64,000 bases of DNA from an uncultured Candidatus Poseidoniales archaeon. Lineage in GTDB: Archaea; Thermoplasmatota; Poseidoniia; Poseidoniales; Poseidoniaceae. The notes under the pieces are model-generated. The model made no database searches and was not told the DNA's origin. It saw nothing but the letters and a program-made list of their open reading frames with translations. Positions 1-6,788 of the stretch are shown here, piece after piece; within the stretch, counting starts at the first letter, position 1; the number at the start of each line of letters is the position of its first letter. The position numbers and the translations under genes are program-made. The stretch is from positions 168,154 to 232,153 of the forward strand of contig CAJJAP010000005.1 in assembly GCA_905182185.1 (NCBI GenBank). Reading direction: 5' to 3'.

Positions 1-147
1 CTTCCATTTGCTAATTACAGAACCGGTATTATGGCTAGACAATAATGATGCTTCAAAACCAGTTGGAGGGTTGTTTGATAAATCCAACATGACATTTTTC
101 ATGCCACCATTAGACTCACACGGGCCAATATGTAGTACCCGTCTCAT
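1..147 (-). CDS. Glycosyltransferase family 4-like protein, N-terminal fragment
   Basis: Forty-nine codons are open from an ATG at 145-147 to the left window edge, so only the amino end is present. It begins MRRVLHIGPCESNGGMKNVM, the usual first beta strand and glycine-rich donor-side loop of GT-B glycosyltransferases of the GT4 type (typically HIGP..GGM..V). By family knowledge such enzymes move a sugar from a nucleotide donor to a lipid or glycan at the cytoplasmic face of the membrane. It is divergent from another glycosyltransferase, so this edge may belong to a surface-glycan locus. The assignment rests on one motif, and the rest of the gene lies outside the window. Confidence 0.6.
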   Translation of the reverse strand, partial: MRRVLHIGPCESNGGMKNVMLDLSNNPPTGFEASLLSSHNTGSVISKWK

Positions 148-252
148 ATTGTGAGGCAATCTGTCTTGCAATCTAAAGATGTAAGGAGATTTGGTGTTTT
201 TTGCTATGTTTTTAGGCAAGGACTCAAAGCACAATTGCATTTCAAGGTAAGC

Positions 253-1473
253 ATGGTGCTGGCTCCAATGTTGATTGAAGCAAGCCTATGGCTCGCTGCA
301 ACAATGCCTTTTGCCCGTCATTGGTTGGCGATGAGGAATTGGGATAAAATTGAACTTCAATATCCTGAAAATCCGAAAATAGAATCGGATAAGTGTGTAA
401 TTTTGCTGCCAGTTTGGAATGAATCTTTGATTATTGAAAAGAAGTTAAGCAATCTATCAAAACAATTTGCAGGGCCATATCACCTCATCATAATCGATTC
501 AAATTCAACAGATAACACTGTATCTCTTTGCAATCAATGGATTGATAATAATTCAAATGCCTTTTCTTCTTTTCAATTGATTGAGATGCCAGTAAGATTG
601 GGAAAAACTACTGCAGTAGCAGCGGCGATTGATGAAATCCAAGCAGAAAACAATTTCGAATATATTTGCATGACCGATGCTGATGCAACTTTATCGCCTA
701 AAGCCATCAATAGATTGCTTGGATGGTTTAGTGATGGGACAATTGGTGCGGTGGGCGCACTACCAAGAAGAATCGGTTCTAGGAGCGAAGAAACAACACA
801 CAGGAAAACATTCGATGCATTGCGGGTGGCAGAATCAAAAGCAGATAGTACTCCATTCCTAGAAGGATCTTGCATGATTTGGCGCACTGAACTTGTATCT
901 TCATCGGATTTGAATACCAGGGCGAATGCTGATGATGCACAAATCGCTACTGCGGTTCGCCTTCAAGGATTACGCAGCATCGTTGATGAAAATGTTTGGT
1001 TTGAGGATATGGCCCCACCGACCCTAAAGGGGCAAAGGCGTCAGAAAATTCGCAGAGGTCAAGGATTACAAAGACTTCTCCTCAGCAAACGTTCTAGGTT
1101 TTTTGATAAAAAATTAGGAGTTTTTTCAACAATCCTCAGAAGGGAAGCATATTTCCACATAGCATCTCCACTGTTGTATGGTGGTTTTGTGGTTGCAGCG
1201 GCTACTCGTTGGGTTACTATTGCGATTGCGGGATATCCAACAGGATCATTATCGACCATACACAACGTCTTTACAGTTTTAGAATTGATTAGTATAATAG
1301 CTTGGATGAATGGCCGCTTTGGATTAAAAATACCATATCTCTCACCATTTGATACTGTTTATTCAGGTAGCGAGATATTACTATTATCCCTGGTCAAATC
1401 ATCACGAGGACAATCACTGCACATGTGGCAACAACATAGTGATGTTAGAGAACTCCTAGGAAAGAAAGATTAG
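253..1473 (+). CDS. Membrane-associated family 2 glycosyltransferase
   Basis: About 406 residues. A hydrophobic N-terminal segment precedes a GT-A catalytic domain: the PVWNES strand, LIIIDSNSTDNT nucleotide-binding loop, the CMTDADATLS metal-binding DxD region, and a later GSCMIWR / ANADDAQIA acceptor region. Two or three hydrophobic stretches near the C terminus suggest membrane anchoring. Such enzymes add sugars to lipid-linked glycans or exopolysaccharide. I chose the ATG at 253 because aaggta lies just before it and the protein then begins at the hydrophobic anchor. A GTG at 151 would add 34 residues of low-information sequence and leave almost no space to the divergent glycosyltransferase. 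Substrate unknown. Confidence 0.8.
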   Translation: MVLAPMLIEASLWLAATMPFARHWLAMRNWDKIELQYPENPKIESDKCVILLPVWNESLIIEKKLSNLSKQFAGPYHLIIIDSNSTDNTVSLCNQWIDNNSNAFSSFQLIEMPVRLGKTTAVAAAIDEIQAENNFEYICMTDADATLSPKAINRLLGWFSDGTIGAVGALPRRIGSRSEETTHRKTFDALRVAESKADSTPFLEGSCMIWRTELVSSSDLNTRANADDAQIATAVRLQGLRSIVDENVWFEDMAPPTLKGQRRQKIRRGQGLQRLLLSKRSRFFDKKLGVFSTILRREAYFHIASPLLYGGFVVAAATRWVTIAIAGYPTGSLSTIHNVFTVLELISIIAWMNGRFGLKIPYLSPFDTVYSGSEILLLSLVKSSRGQSLHMWQQHSDVRELLGKKD

Positions 1474-1529
1474 TTGATTTGATTAGTAATCATTCGATAT
1501 CGAATTGCTCTCGCTGATTGTAATGATTT

Positions 1530-1579
1530 GAATTAAAAATAAAAAAAGCCCCCCCTATGACCGCAGCCATAGGAGAGGC
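1530..1579 (-). terminator. Hairpin plus T-tract terminator downstream of the pilin gene
   Basis: Bases 1548-1559 and 1568-1579 pair over 12 positions with two G-U wobbles when read as minus-strand RNA, around an 8-base loop. The stem is followed in the minus direction by a run of T (complement of 1533-1547). It lies about 60 bases after the pilin stop, so it probably ends that transcript. A stem plus T-run of bacterial shape is less usual in archaea, where T-runs alone often suffice. Confidence 0.6.
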
Positions 1580-1639
1580 GAATTACGAATTTCCGCAGGA
1601 ATCCGTTTATTTGAATTGATGTTTAGTCAGTAACTGACT

Positions 1640-2137
1640 TCACTCTGCAATTGCAGTTGACTCATCTAGGGTCTTTCCTTCACGAGTATCTGTGATGGTT
1701 ACCTTGATGACACATGAACCGCTTGTACATAGATCTTGTCCGCTTTCAACGATTGTTACACCGTCACCGACAGACCAGAATTGGTCGCCAGTGTTTCCGA
1801 ACTCTACTAGGTCGCAGTTTCCGCTTGCGTCTCCGTTAGAGCAGGTTACAGGTGCGCCGTTGTCGACAGAGATCTTGACTGAGACAGATGCCCAGTTCAA
1901 GTCGCCACCTTGGCTCATTGTAATTCGAACTAAATCATCGTCAGTTCCATCAGTCACGGATCCAGTAGCATCTTCGCCACCAAAGGCGTATAGTGCTAGG
2001 TTTCCGTCGGTGTTTCCTTCTGCTAGGCTTGCAGCCCAGACATACAGTACACCAGCAAGTACCACAGTGATTGCGACCATTAGAATGGTAGCAATGACGG
2101 GGCTTACAGCTTCATCATTTCGGTTTTCGTTTTGCAT
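1640..2137 (-). CDS. Archaeal type IV pilin-like protein
   Basis: About 165 residues. The N terminus has a short charged leader (NENRNDE) followed by AVSPVIATILMVAITVVLAG, the class III signal and hydrophobic helix of the euryarchaeal pilin family (Pilin_N, formerly DUF1628). Prepilin peptidase is expected to cut before the AVSP motif; the helix then forms the pilus core while the Asp/Gly-rich C-terminal domain is exposed. Two cysteine pairs (TCSNGDASGNCD and LCTSGSC) could form disulfides. Start chosen at 2137 because GAGGA precedes it at good spacing; an upstream start would bury the signal. It is a single gene with its own TATA box and terminator. Pilus assembly genes are not in the window. 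Confidence 0.88.
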   Translation of the reverse strand: MQNENRNDEAVSPVIATILMVAITVVLAGVLYVWAASLAEGNTDGNLALYAFGGEDATGSVTDGTDDDLVRITMSQGGDLNWASVSVKISVDNGAPVTCSNGDASGNCDLVEFGNTGDQFWSVGDGVTIVESGQDLCTSGSCVIKVTITDTREGKTLDESTAIAE

Positions 2138-2188
2138 ATTTTTGTCCTCAGTACCCGTTGCCGGGAGTATCCTTTCCACCTTTATCAT

Positions 2189-2197
2189 CATATATAG
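2189..2197 (-). promoter_or_regulatory. TATA box of the pilin gene
   Basis: On the minus strand the sequence reads CTATATATG. A start site 25 bases downstream would fall near 2165, leaving a short leader that includes the GAGGA ribosome site before the ATG at 2137. Confidence 0.5.
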
Positions 2198-2199
2198 TC

Positions 2200-2637
2200 G
2201 CGCCCCAGTCTTAATTCTAACAAAACGCCATAACATACTGTTTTCGGGGTTTTTGCCAAATGTTATTTTTTATGATTTGCTGCGCCATTCTAATTAGAGC
2301 ATACTATTTGTAAAGAAAAGTACCATATTTCTATTAATTAGTATATATAATCCTTCGCGAATATTACCGATTCGAGGAGGTTGATTGAAAATATTACAAT
2401 TATGTAGATCGTATTTACAAGGAAAATATAGCCAATAGGCCGGGTTATCAGAATAGAAGTGAACAGGGTGAGAATTTAAAACGCGGAGGGGATGGGATGC
2501 ACTCAACGAGAACTTCAACAGCCCTGTTCATGAATACCCACAGCATCGCGGTTTATATTCGTTTTTGAGTAAAAAAACTAAAGAAAATGATTGTTTGAGT
2601 GAATCTGATACAAAATATTAGGTAGGGAATGTTATTT
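2200..2637. other. AT-rich intergenic stretch without a convincing gene
   Basis: Between the pilin promoter and the DUF3147 gene I find no reading frame with protein-like composition. A 74-codon minus frame at 2294-2518 is rich in His, Asn and Pro with no ribosome site. No tRNA-like or repeated element was seen. Confidence 0.5.
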
Positions 2638-3024
2638 TTAGGAAGTTTGGGTTGCAATCCACCCCATTCGCTCGATGACTCTAATAAAAATCAAATAAGC
2701 GATGACTGTAGCCAATACTCCAACTCCAAGACTTGGATAAAAGTCCCATCCATTACGCAATAAATAAGATAATAGCAAGAAGCATATGAGTGATGGAATT
2801 ATCAATAATAATACTCCATCAGCAAAAATCGCAATGTCTTGGCCAGACTTACCATCATTATGCATCCAAACAATTGCCAGAATTGACACGATTGGAATAC
2901 TTGCAAAAAGAGAGGCTAGGAATAAACTACGATTTGAAGTTTCACTTACCAATACAATAATTGCAACCGTCAAGGTAATTTTAGCTAAATATGCCATAGC
3001 CGCCATTATCAAGCCTAGAGCCAT
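2638..3024 (-). CDS. DUF3147-like small membrane protein
   Basis: About 128 residues, almost all hydrophobic, with four predicted membrane helices. The pattern VLVSETSNRSLFLASLFASI, a central IVWMHNDG and a later LLRNGWDFYPSL matches DUF3147, a family of unknown function found in bacteria and some archaea. It is last in a minus-strand run after methionine aminopeptidase, with 37 bases between; a small hairpin of ctctc/gagag arms sits in that gap. The start is uncertain: ATG at 3024, 3006 or 2997 all fit; longer versions overlap the upstream gene. Function unknown. Confidence 0.65.
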   Translation of the reverse strand: MALGLIMAAMAYLAKITLTVAIIVLVSETSNRSLFLASLFASIPIVSILAIVWMHNDGKSGQDIAIFADGVLLLIIPSLICFLLLSYLLRNGWDFYPSLGVGVLATVIAYLIFIRVIERMGWIATQTS

Positions 3025-3061
3025 CAAGTTTAGATAATCTCTCCCGTTAATGGAGAGAGTA

Positions 3062-4075
3062 TCACTCAACAGTGAGTATTTCTGGGCCGCCATCAGTAAT
3101 ATGTACTGTATGTTCAAACTGGGCGATTGTTCCCCCATCCATGCATCTAAGAGCATGGTATGTTTCTATAAATCGTATTGAGATCAATTTCTTGACTAAA
3201 GCATTCCACTTACTCTGACGACTTTCTTCATCCGCTTCTGGGAATGGCTTTTTCAGCATAGGATAGGCCCAGCGTTCTGCGAATGGTAATGTTCCATAAC
3301 GTTCTTCCAAATTACGCGCCATTTGCGCACCTAGAGGCTTTAATTGTCCCTTTGCTCTTGCCTTTCTAGAAGTAGTATTACCTGTTACCCTGTATATATT
3401 TGAGGACTCGCGCCCCCCAATATTCTCTATCATCCCTGTTTTACCGGTAGTATTGAAGGGTTCAACTGCATATACGGAACCCGCTTCAACCTCTCCCTTG
3501 AACCCCCTATTATCAGGGCCACAAGCATATGATGGAATTGAAACACCAGCATGTAATTCCCACGGTTTCAATTGATGCCCGCATAAATTACGTATTGGTT
3601 GGAAACCAGCATCAAGTGAAGGTTGTGCAGCCGCTGCACCGACCTTCCACCAAGGAGTTCCTGGGTGCATTACTTCAATTGCAGCATCTCGCGCCTCTTT
3701 TGCAGCTTTGATCTGTTCGGTATGATTATTGCCATTACCTATTTCAAAAGATAGAGCATTATCGCCAATATGGCCTTTGATATGGACTCCATAATCAAGT
3801 TTAACAAGATCTCCTTTTTCAAGAACCATGCTACCTTCCCATTCCTCAACCTCTTCGATTAAATGATTTGTAGTGAAGTGGGCGGCTAGGTCATTGGTAG
3901 CAATTGTTCCAGGGAAAGCCGGCTTTCCACCGTGGCGATGAATGAATCTTTCAGCACTTTCAATTATCTCATGAAAGGTTTTTCCAGGTTCAAGTTCTAG
4001 CTTCATTGCTTCCAATGTCCGGCGGGCAACATGGCCAGCATCGCGCCAATATTTCAATTCACTTTCGTCAACCAT
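3062..4075 (-). CDS. map: Methionine aminopeptidase, type II
   Basis: 337 residues; the archaeal enzyme is usually near 295, the excess lying mostly in the insert before the C terminus. It removes the initiator methionine from new proteins in the cytosol. The five metal ligands of the pita-bread fold are visible: Asp94 and Asp105 (KLDYGVHIKGHIGDNA), His167 (CGHQL), Glu205 (YAVEPF) and Glu321 (QFEHTV); His66 in AAHFTT is the expected substrate-side histidine. The long helical insert between the fourth and fifth ligands is the type II signature. The gene overlaps the preceding Sua5-like gene by 22 bases, indicating translation coupling in one operon. Confidence 0.93.
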   Translation of the reverse strand: MVDESELKYWRDAGHVARRTLEAMKLELEPGKTFHEIIESAERFIHRHGGKPAFPGTIATNDLAAHFTTNHLIEEVEEWEGSMVLEKGDLVKLDYGVHIKGHIGDNALSFEIGNGNNHTEQIKAAKEARDAAIEVMHPGTPWWKVGAAAAQPSLDAGFQPIRNLCGHQLKPWELHAGVSIPSYACGPDNRGFKGEVEAGSVYAVEPFNTTGKTGMIENIGGRESSNIYRVTGNTTSRKARAKGQLKPLGAQMARNLEERYGTLPFAERWAYPMLKKPFPEADEESRQSKWNALVKKLISIRFIETYHALRCMDGGTIAQFEHTVHITDGGPEILTVE

Positions 4076-4689
4076 AACATCACGTCTTCGCGAGGTATTA
4101 CCCCCTCTCTCATAATAGTTACCAAAAACTCATTACTTTGACTTTCGTCTCTGATAAACTGAATGATGGTACTAGGTACTTCCCCCCCACACATTCCTGA
4201 AAGAATTGCTTGATCTGGCAATCCGAGCCTCAGCCCTGCGCTTTTACTATCTTTTTCTGGTAATTCTCCACTTGGATTTGCACTTGTTGCGGTTATCGCA
4301 CCGACCATTTTTACGAGTTTTATGGCCAATGGGTGCGCCAATATTCTTATCGCAATATTTTCACCGCCTATTCTTTGGTCGAATTTTTTTAACGCCGGCA
4401 ATACTACTGTAATAGAGCCTTGAGCGAAAGAAGACAGAAGTTTTTCTGCTAATTCTGGAAATTCAACAAATTGTTTTGCCTGCTCAATAGAAGCAACTCC
4501 CAAACTAACAGGCATATGCTCTGGTCTTTGTTTCAATGCAAAAAGTGAATCTAAACCTTGTTGAGTTGGCAGTGAAGCCAGTCCTGGTTGAGTAGATGTT
4601 GGATATGCAACAACTCCTCCAGCGTCAAGTATCTCAATAATTGAAGATGGAATCAGGTTCCTCACCTCCAGTATTATGCATGGGCCCAT
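4054..4689 (-). CDS. Sua5/YrdC/TsaC-type threonylcarbamoyl-AMP synthase-like protein
   Basis: 211 residues covering the YrdC domain. The family makes threonylcarbamoyl-AMP from threonine, bicarbonate and ATP for the tRNA t6A modification that KEOPS completes. Conserved here: LKQRPEHMPVSL (the KxRP substrate loop), ITATSANPSG, and a terminal VPSTII. Odd: the first motif, normally PTDTVYGL, reads PTSTQPGL, losing the Asp and Tyr, so either substrate use differs or this is a divergent paralog. It shares an operon with methionine aminopeptidase and a small TBP-like protein. A Pcc1-like KEOPS subunit is encoded far away at 38.8 kb. Start ambiguous between ATG 4689 and GTG 4665. Confidence 0.75.
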   Translation of the reverse strand: MGPCIILEVRNLIPSSIIEILDAGGVVAYPTSTQPGLASLPTQQGLDSLFALKQRPEHMPVSLGVASIEQAKQFVEFPELAEKLLSSFAQGSITVVLPALKKFDQRIGGENIAIRILAHPLAIKLVKMVGAITATSANPSGELPEKDSKSAGLRLGLPDQAILSGMCGGEVPSTIIQFIRDESQSNEFLVTIMREGVIPREDVMLWLTKVN

Positions 4690-4946
4690 TGTTCAACGTG
4701 TTGTTGAGCAACTTCCGCAGCTACGCTCTTATTTTCTGTTTTTACCAATAACTTCCCACTCGGGTATAATGTTAATTCGCAAGGTCCAGAAAAAGTCCAA
4801 CATAAACGATTACGAATTCCAACTTGGTATCCACAAGATTCGATTGCAGCACCGACCTTTTCCAAATTAACAGACTTGATTCCTTCGGGTACTATCTGAT
4901 ATGCAGCCCTATTGCCGCATAATTCCATGACATATCCATCGCCCAT
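4674..4946 (-). CDS. Small protein with a possible TBP-like fold
   Basis: 90 residues. I do not recognise a named family. The centre (CELTLYPSGKLLVKTENK) resembles the beta-strand pattern of TBP-like domains, as in TATA-binding protein and the RNase HIII N-terminal domain, which bind nucleic acid with a curved sheet. It has four cysteines but no zinc-site spacing. The start is clear: GGTGAG stands just before the ATG at 4946, ten bases after the stop reconstructed for the proline-rich protein. It overlaps the Sua5-like gene, implying co-translation. A nucleic-acid or protein adaptor role is only inference. Confidence 0.65.
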   Translation of the reverse strand: MGDGYVMELCGNRAAYQIVPEGIKSVNLEKVGAAIESCGYQVGIRNRLCWTFSGPCELTLYPSGKLLVKTENKSVAAEVAQQHVEQWAHA

Positions 4947-4983
4947 TTTCTCACCTCACAAATCACTAGGTCTGGCAGGAGGG

Positions 4984-5300
4984 GCTGATGGTGGAGTGGA
5001 AGGTGGGCCTGATGGAGGACCTGAGGGGGCGCTGCTAGGTGGGCCCGCCGGAGGACCTGATGGAGGACCCGAGGGGGCTGCTAGGTGGACCTGATGGAGG
5101 ACCTGATGGAGGACCCGAGGGGGCTTTGCTAGGTGGAGAGGACGGAGGACCTGATGGAGCAGCGCTAGGTGGAGAGGACTGAGGACCTGATGGAGCAGCG
5201 CTAGGTGGGCCTGACGGCGGACCGGAAGGGGGCGCTGGCGCTGAAGAGGGAGCAGGCGCAGGTGTCGAAGGAACCGCTGGTGGTCCGGTAGGAGCAGGTG
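4984..5300 (-). repeat. Tandem Pro/Gly/Ser-coding minisatellite
   Basis: Imperfect units of about 18-45 bases built on ggaggacctgatggagg and ctaggtggg (plus-strand reading) code for PSGPP-type peptides. The units are close enough in sequence for slippage. One lacks gc relative to its neighbours (around 5078), which causes the frame break in the host gene. Confidence 0.7.
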
Positions 5301-6105
5301 TCGAAGGAACCGCTGGTGGTCCAGCAGGAGCAGAAGGAACTAGGCTCGGCGCAACCTCAGGTTCTGCAGCGGCAATAGTAGTTGCTGCAACAGATAACAA
5401 GTCAACCGGGGCGCTCGCAACCACAGTTGCGGTGGCTTCGTTGCTTTCCCATGAAGGAGTCCTCACTTCATTTGCAGGTTGTTTTAGGGCTATGGAAAGT
5501 GGATCGGAAACTGGTTCTACAGTGTCAGATGTTTGCCATGGAGGGGTACGAGGAGAATCTTCTGGCTCGGATTCAATCTCTGCTGCTGCACCGACATTAA
5601 TTTTAGTCGCTCCACCTTCTGCGTTTTCGCCGTGATAGGTGGTGAGTACAATAGAACTGGAATCAATGATTTCTTTCTCTTCAGTATTTCCGAAATCACC
5701 TAGATGTTCTGTAAATGCTCCAGTGAATAAATTACTGCCAATCGCATTGCCTAATTTTCGTCCTGCTTGTTCAAGATAAGTGAAATCTGCTTCATATGGT
5801 CCAAGAGAAATCTTTTTGCCATTACCAGACGTTGTGAAAGTCCATTGCCCATTATCTAATGGAAACTCAAATGTAAACGAGCGTGAAACTCCAGGCCCTA
5901 GTGAAGTAATTCCTTCTTTTGGAGATACTTTTTGGCCATCACTAGTTGTAATATTGATATTCAATCCACCCATTGGAATTGCTGCTTCATTTGTTAAATT
6001 GACTATTACCAAAAGAACATCTTCGTCATCGTCATCAATTTCCATTTTCACATCGGTAAGTCTCGCTTCTAGAGAAGCGGCTCGCTGGCTATGTTGGTCA
6101 CTCAT
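5035..6105 (-). CDS. Proline-rich repeat protein with N-terminal beta domain (frame-broken tail)
   Basis: About 356 residues to the in-frame stop. Residues 1-110 form a beta-rich, immunoglobulin-like domain (VLLVIVNLTNEAAIPMGGLN, SRSFTFEFPLDNGQW) resembling domains that stabilise or bind proteins. An acidic linker follows, then a long Pro/Ser/Gly/Ala tail of PSGPP and PSSAPSGPP units. No signal peptide is seen, so it may be cytosolic. The start at 6105 follows GGTGA; an upstream ATG at 6126 is weaker. Near 5078 one repeat lacks two bases present in its neighbours; restoring them continues the same motif to a TGA at 4956, immediately before the next ribosome site. The natural gene is therefore probably 4956-6105. 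Function unknown. Confidence 0.75.
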   Translation of the reverse strand: MSDQHSQRAASLEARLTDVKMEIDDDDEDVLLVIVNLTNEAAIPMGGLNINITTSDGQKVSPKEGITSLGPGVSRSFTFEFPLDNGQWTFTTSGNGKKISLGPYEADFTYLEQAGRKLGNAIGSNLFTGAFTEHLGDFGNTEEKEIIDSSSIVLTTYHGENAEGGATKINVGAAAEIESEPEDSPRTPPWQTSDTVEPVSDPLSIALKQPANEVRTPSWESNEATATVVASAPVDLLSVAATTIAAAEPEVAPSLVPSAPAGPPAVPSTPAPTGPPAVPSTPAPAPSSAPAPPSGPPSGPPSAAPSGPQSSPPSAAPSGPPSSPPSKAPSGPPSGPPSGPPSSPLGSSIRSSGGPT

Positions 6106-6171
6106 ATCTCTCACCTTGAAGACCACTAAAGTAGGCAGTACTTCAAGGGCTTGCCGAATTAGTTTGCTTAT

Positions 6172-6738
6172 TCAATGAAGTTTCAAGCGTGTTTCAGAAG
6201 GCAAAGACCAATCTACAGCAGCAACTGTGTGGTTCTTGATGTCGATTGAAGTCCTATATTCTGCGTTCTTGGATTGGGCTCTTATCAGGTCTCTAAATCC
6301 AAACCATAATGCTCCAATTAATGGGAGGATGTAGATCAGTTTTGAAAAGGCTCTCGGACCCCAATGGTGGTCATCGAGGGCTGAGCCATTATCGTGAACT
6401 ATTGCGATTCTCAGACTTCTTTGAGCGAGAGAACGGCCCATCGTTTTCCCTGTATATTTAAAATATAGATAATTGGCTGAAATGAAGAGAAACCAATTCA
6501 CGAAATAGAAGGCGGCTGATTTACCACCTTCCAGTACCAACGAGTATGAAGAGATTCCCTGACTAAAATTAAAACCGCTCAGCACTTCTAAAATAAGGGA
6601 AATAAAAATGATATCAAATACATATGCAACCGCTCGTTTCCAAGCAGGAGCTATCAACATTCCATCTGGCGCATTTGCAATAATAGACTGAGCCAAAGTC
6701 CCATGCCCTTGATGGATGCTAACTGCTTCTTCGGCCAT
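6172..6738 (-). CDS. RDD family membrane protein
   Basis: About 188 residues. PAWKRAVAYVFDIIFISLI carries the Arg and Asp of the RDD signature, and GKTMGRSLAQRSLRI matches the second conserved segment after a helix pair. Three to four membrane helices are predicted, with a polar tail of about 40 residues. RDD proteins are poorly understood; some are reported as ion antiporters, but substrate cannot be read here. It follows the helicase on the same strand by about 50 bases. The ATG at 6738 (after gcgagggg) is preferred; a TTG at 6792 would overlap the helicase stop. Confidence 0.8.
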   Translation of the reverse strand: MAEEAVSIHQGHGTLAQSIIANAPDGMLIAPAWKRAVAYVFDIIFISLILEVLSGFNFSQGISSYSLVLEGGKSAAFYFVNWFLFISANYLYFKYTGKTMGRSLAQRSLRIAIVHDNGSALDDHHWGPRAFSKLIYILPLIGALWFGFRDLIRAQSKNAEYRTSIDIKNHTVAAVDWSLPSETRLKLH

Positions 6739-6788
6739 ACCCCTCGCCAATGTGTATCCTTTGTCAAGTCTATGCACAAAATAGTATG

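Noticed and set aside
2294..2518. 74-codon minus frame
   Set aside because: AT-rich, His/Asn/Pro-biased, no ribosome site, no similarity that I recognise.
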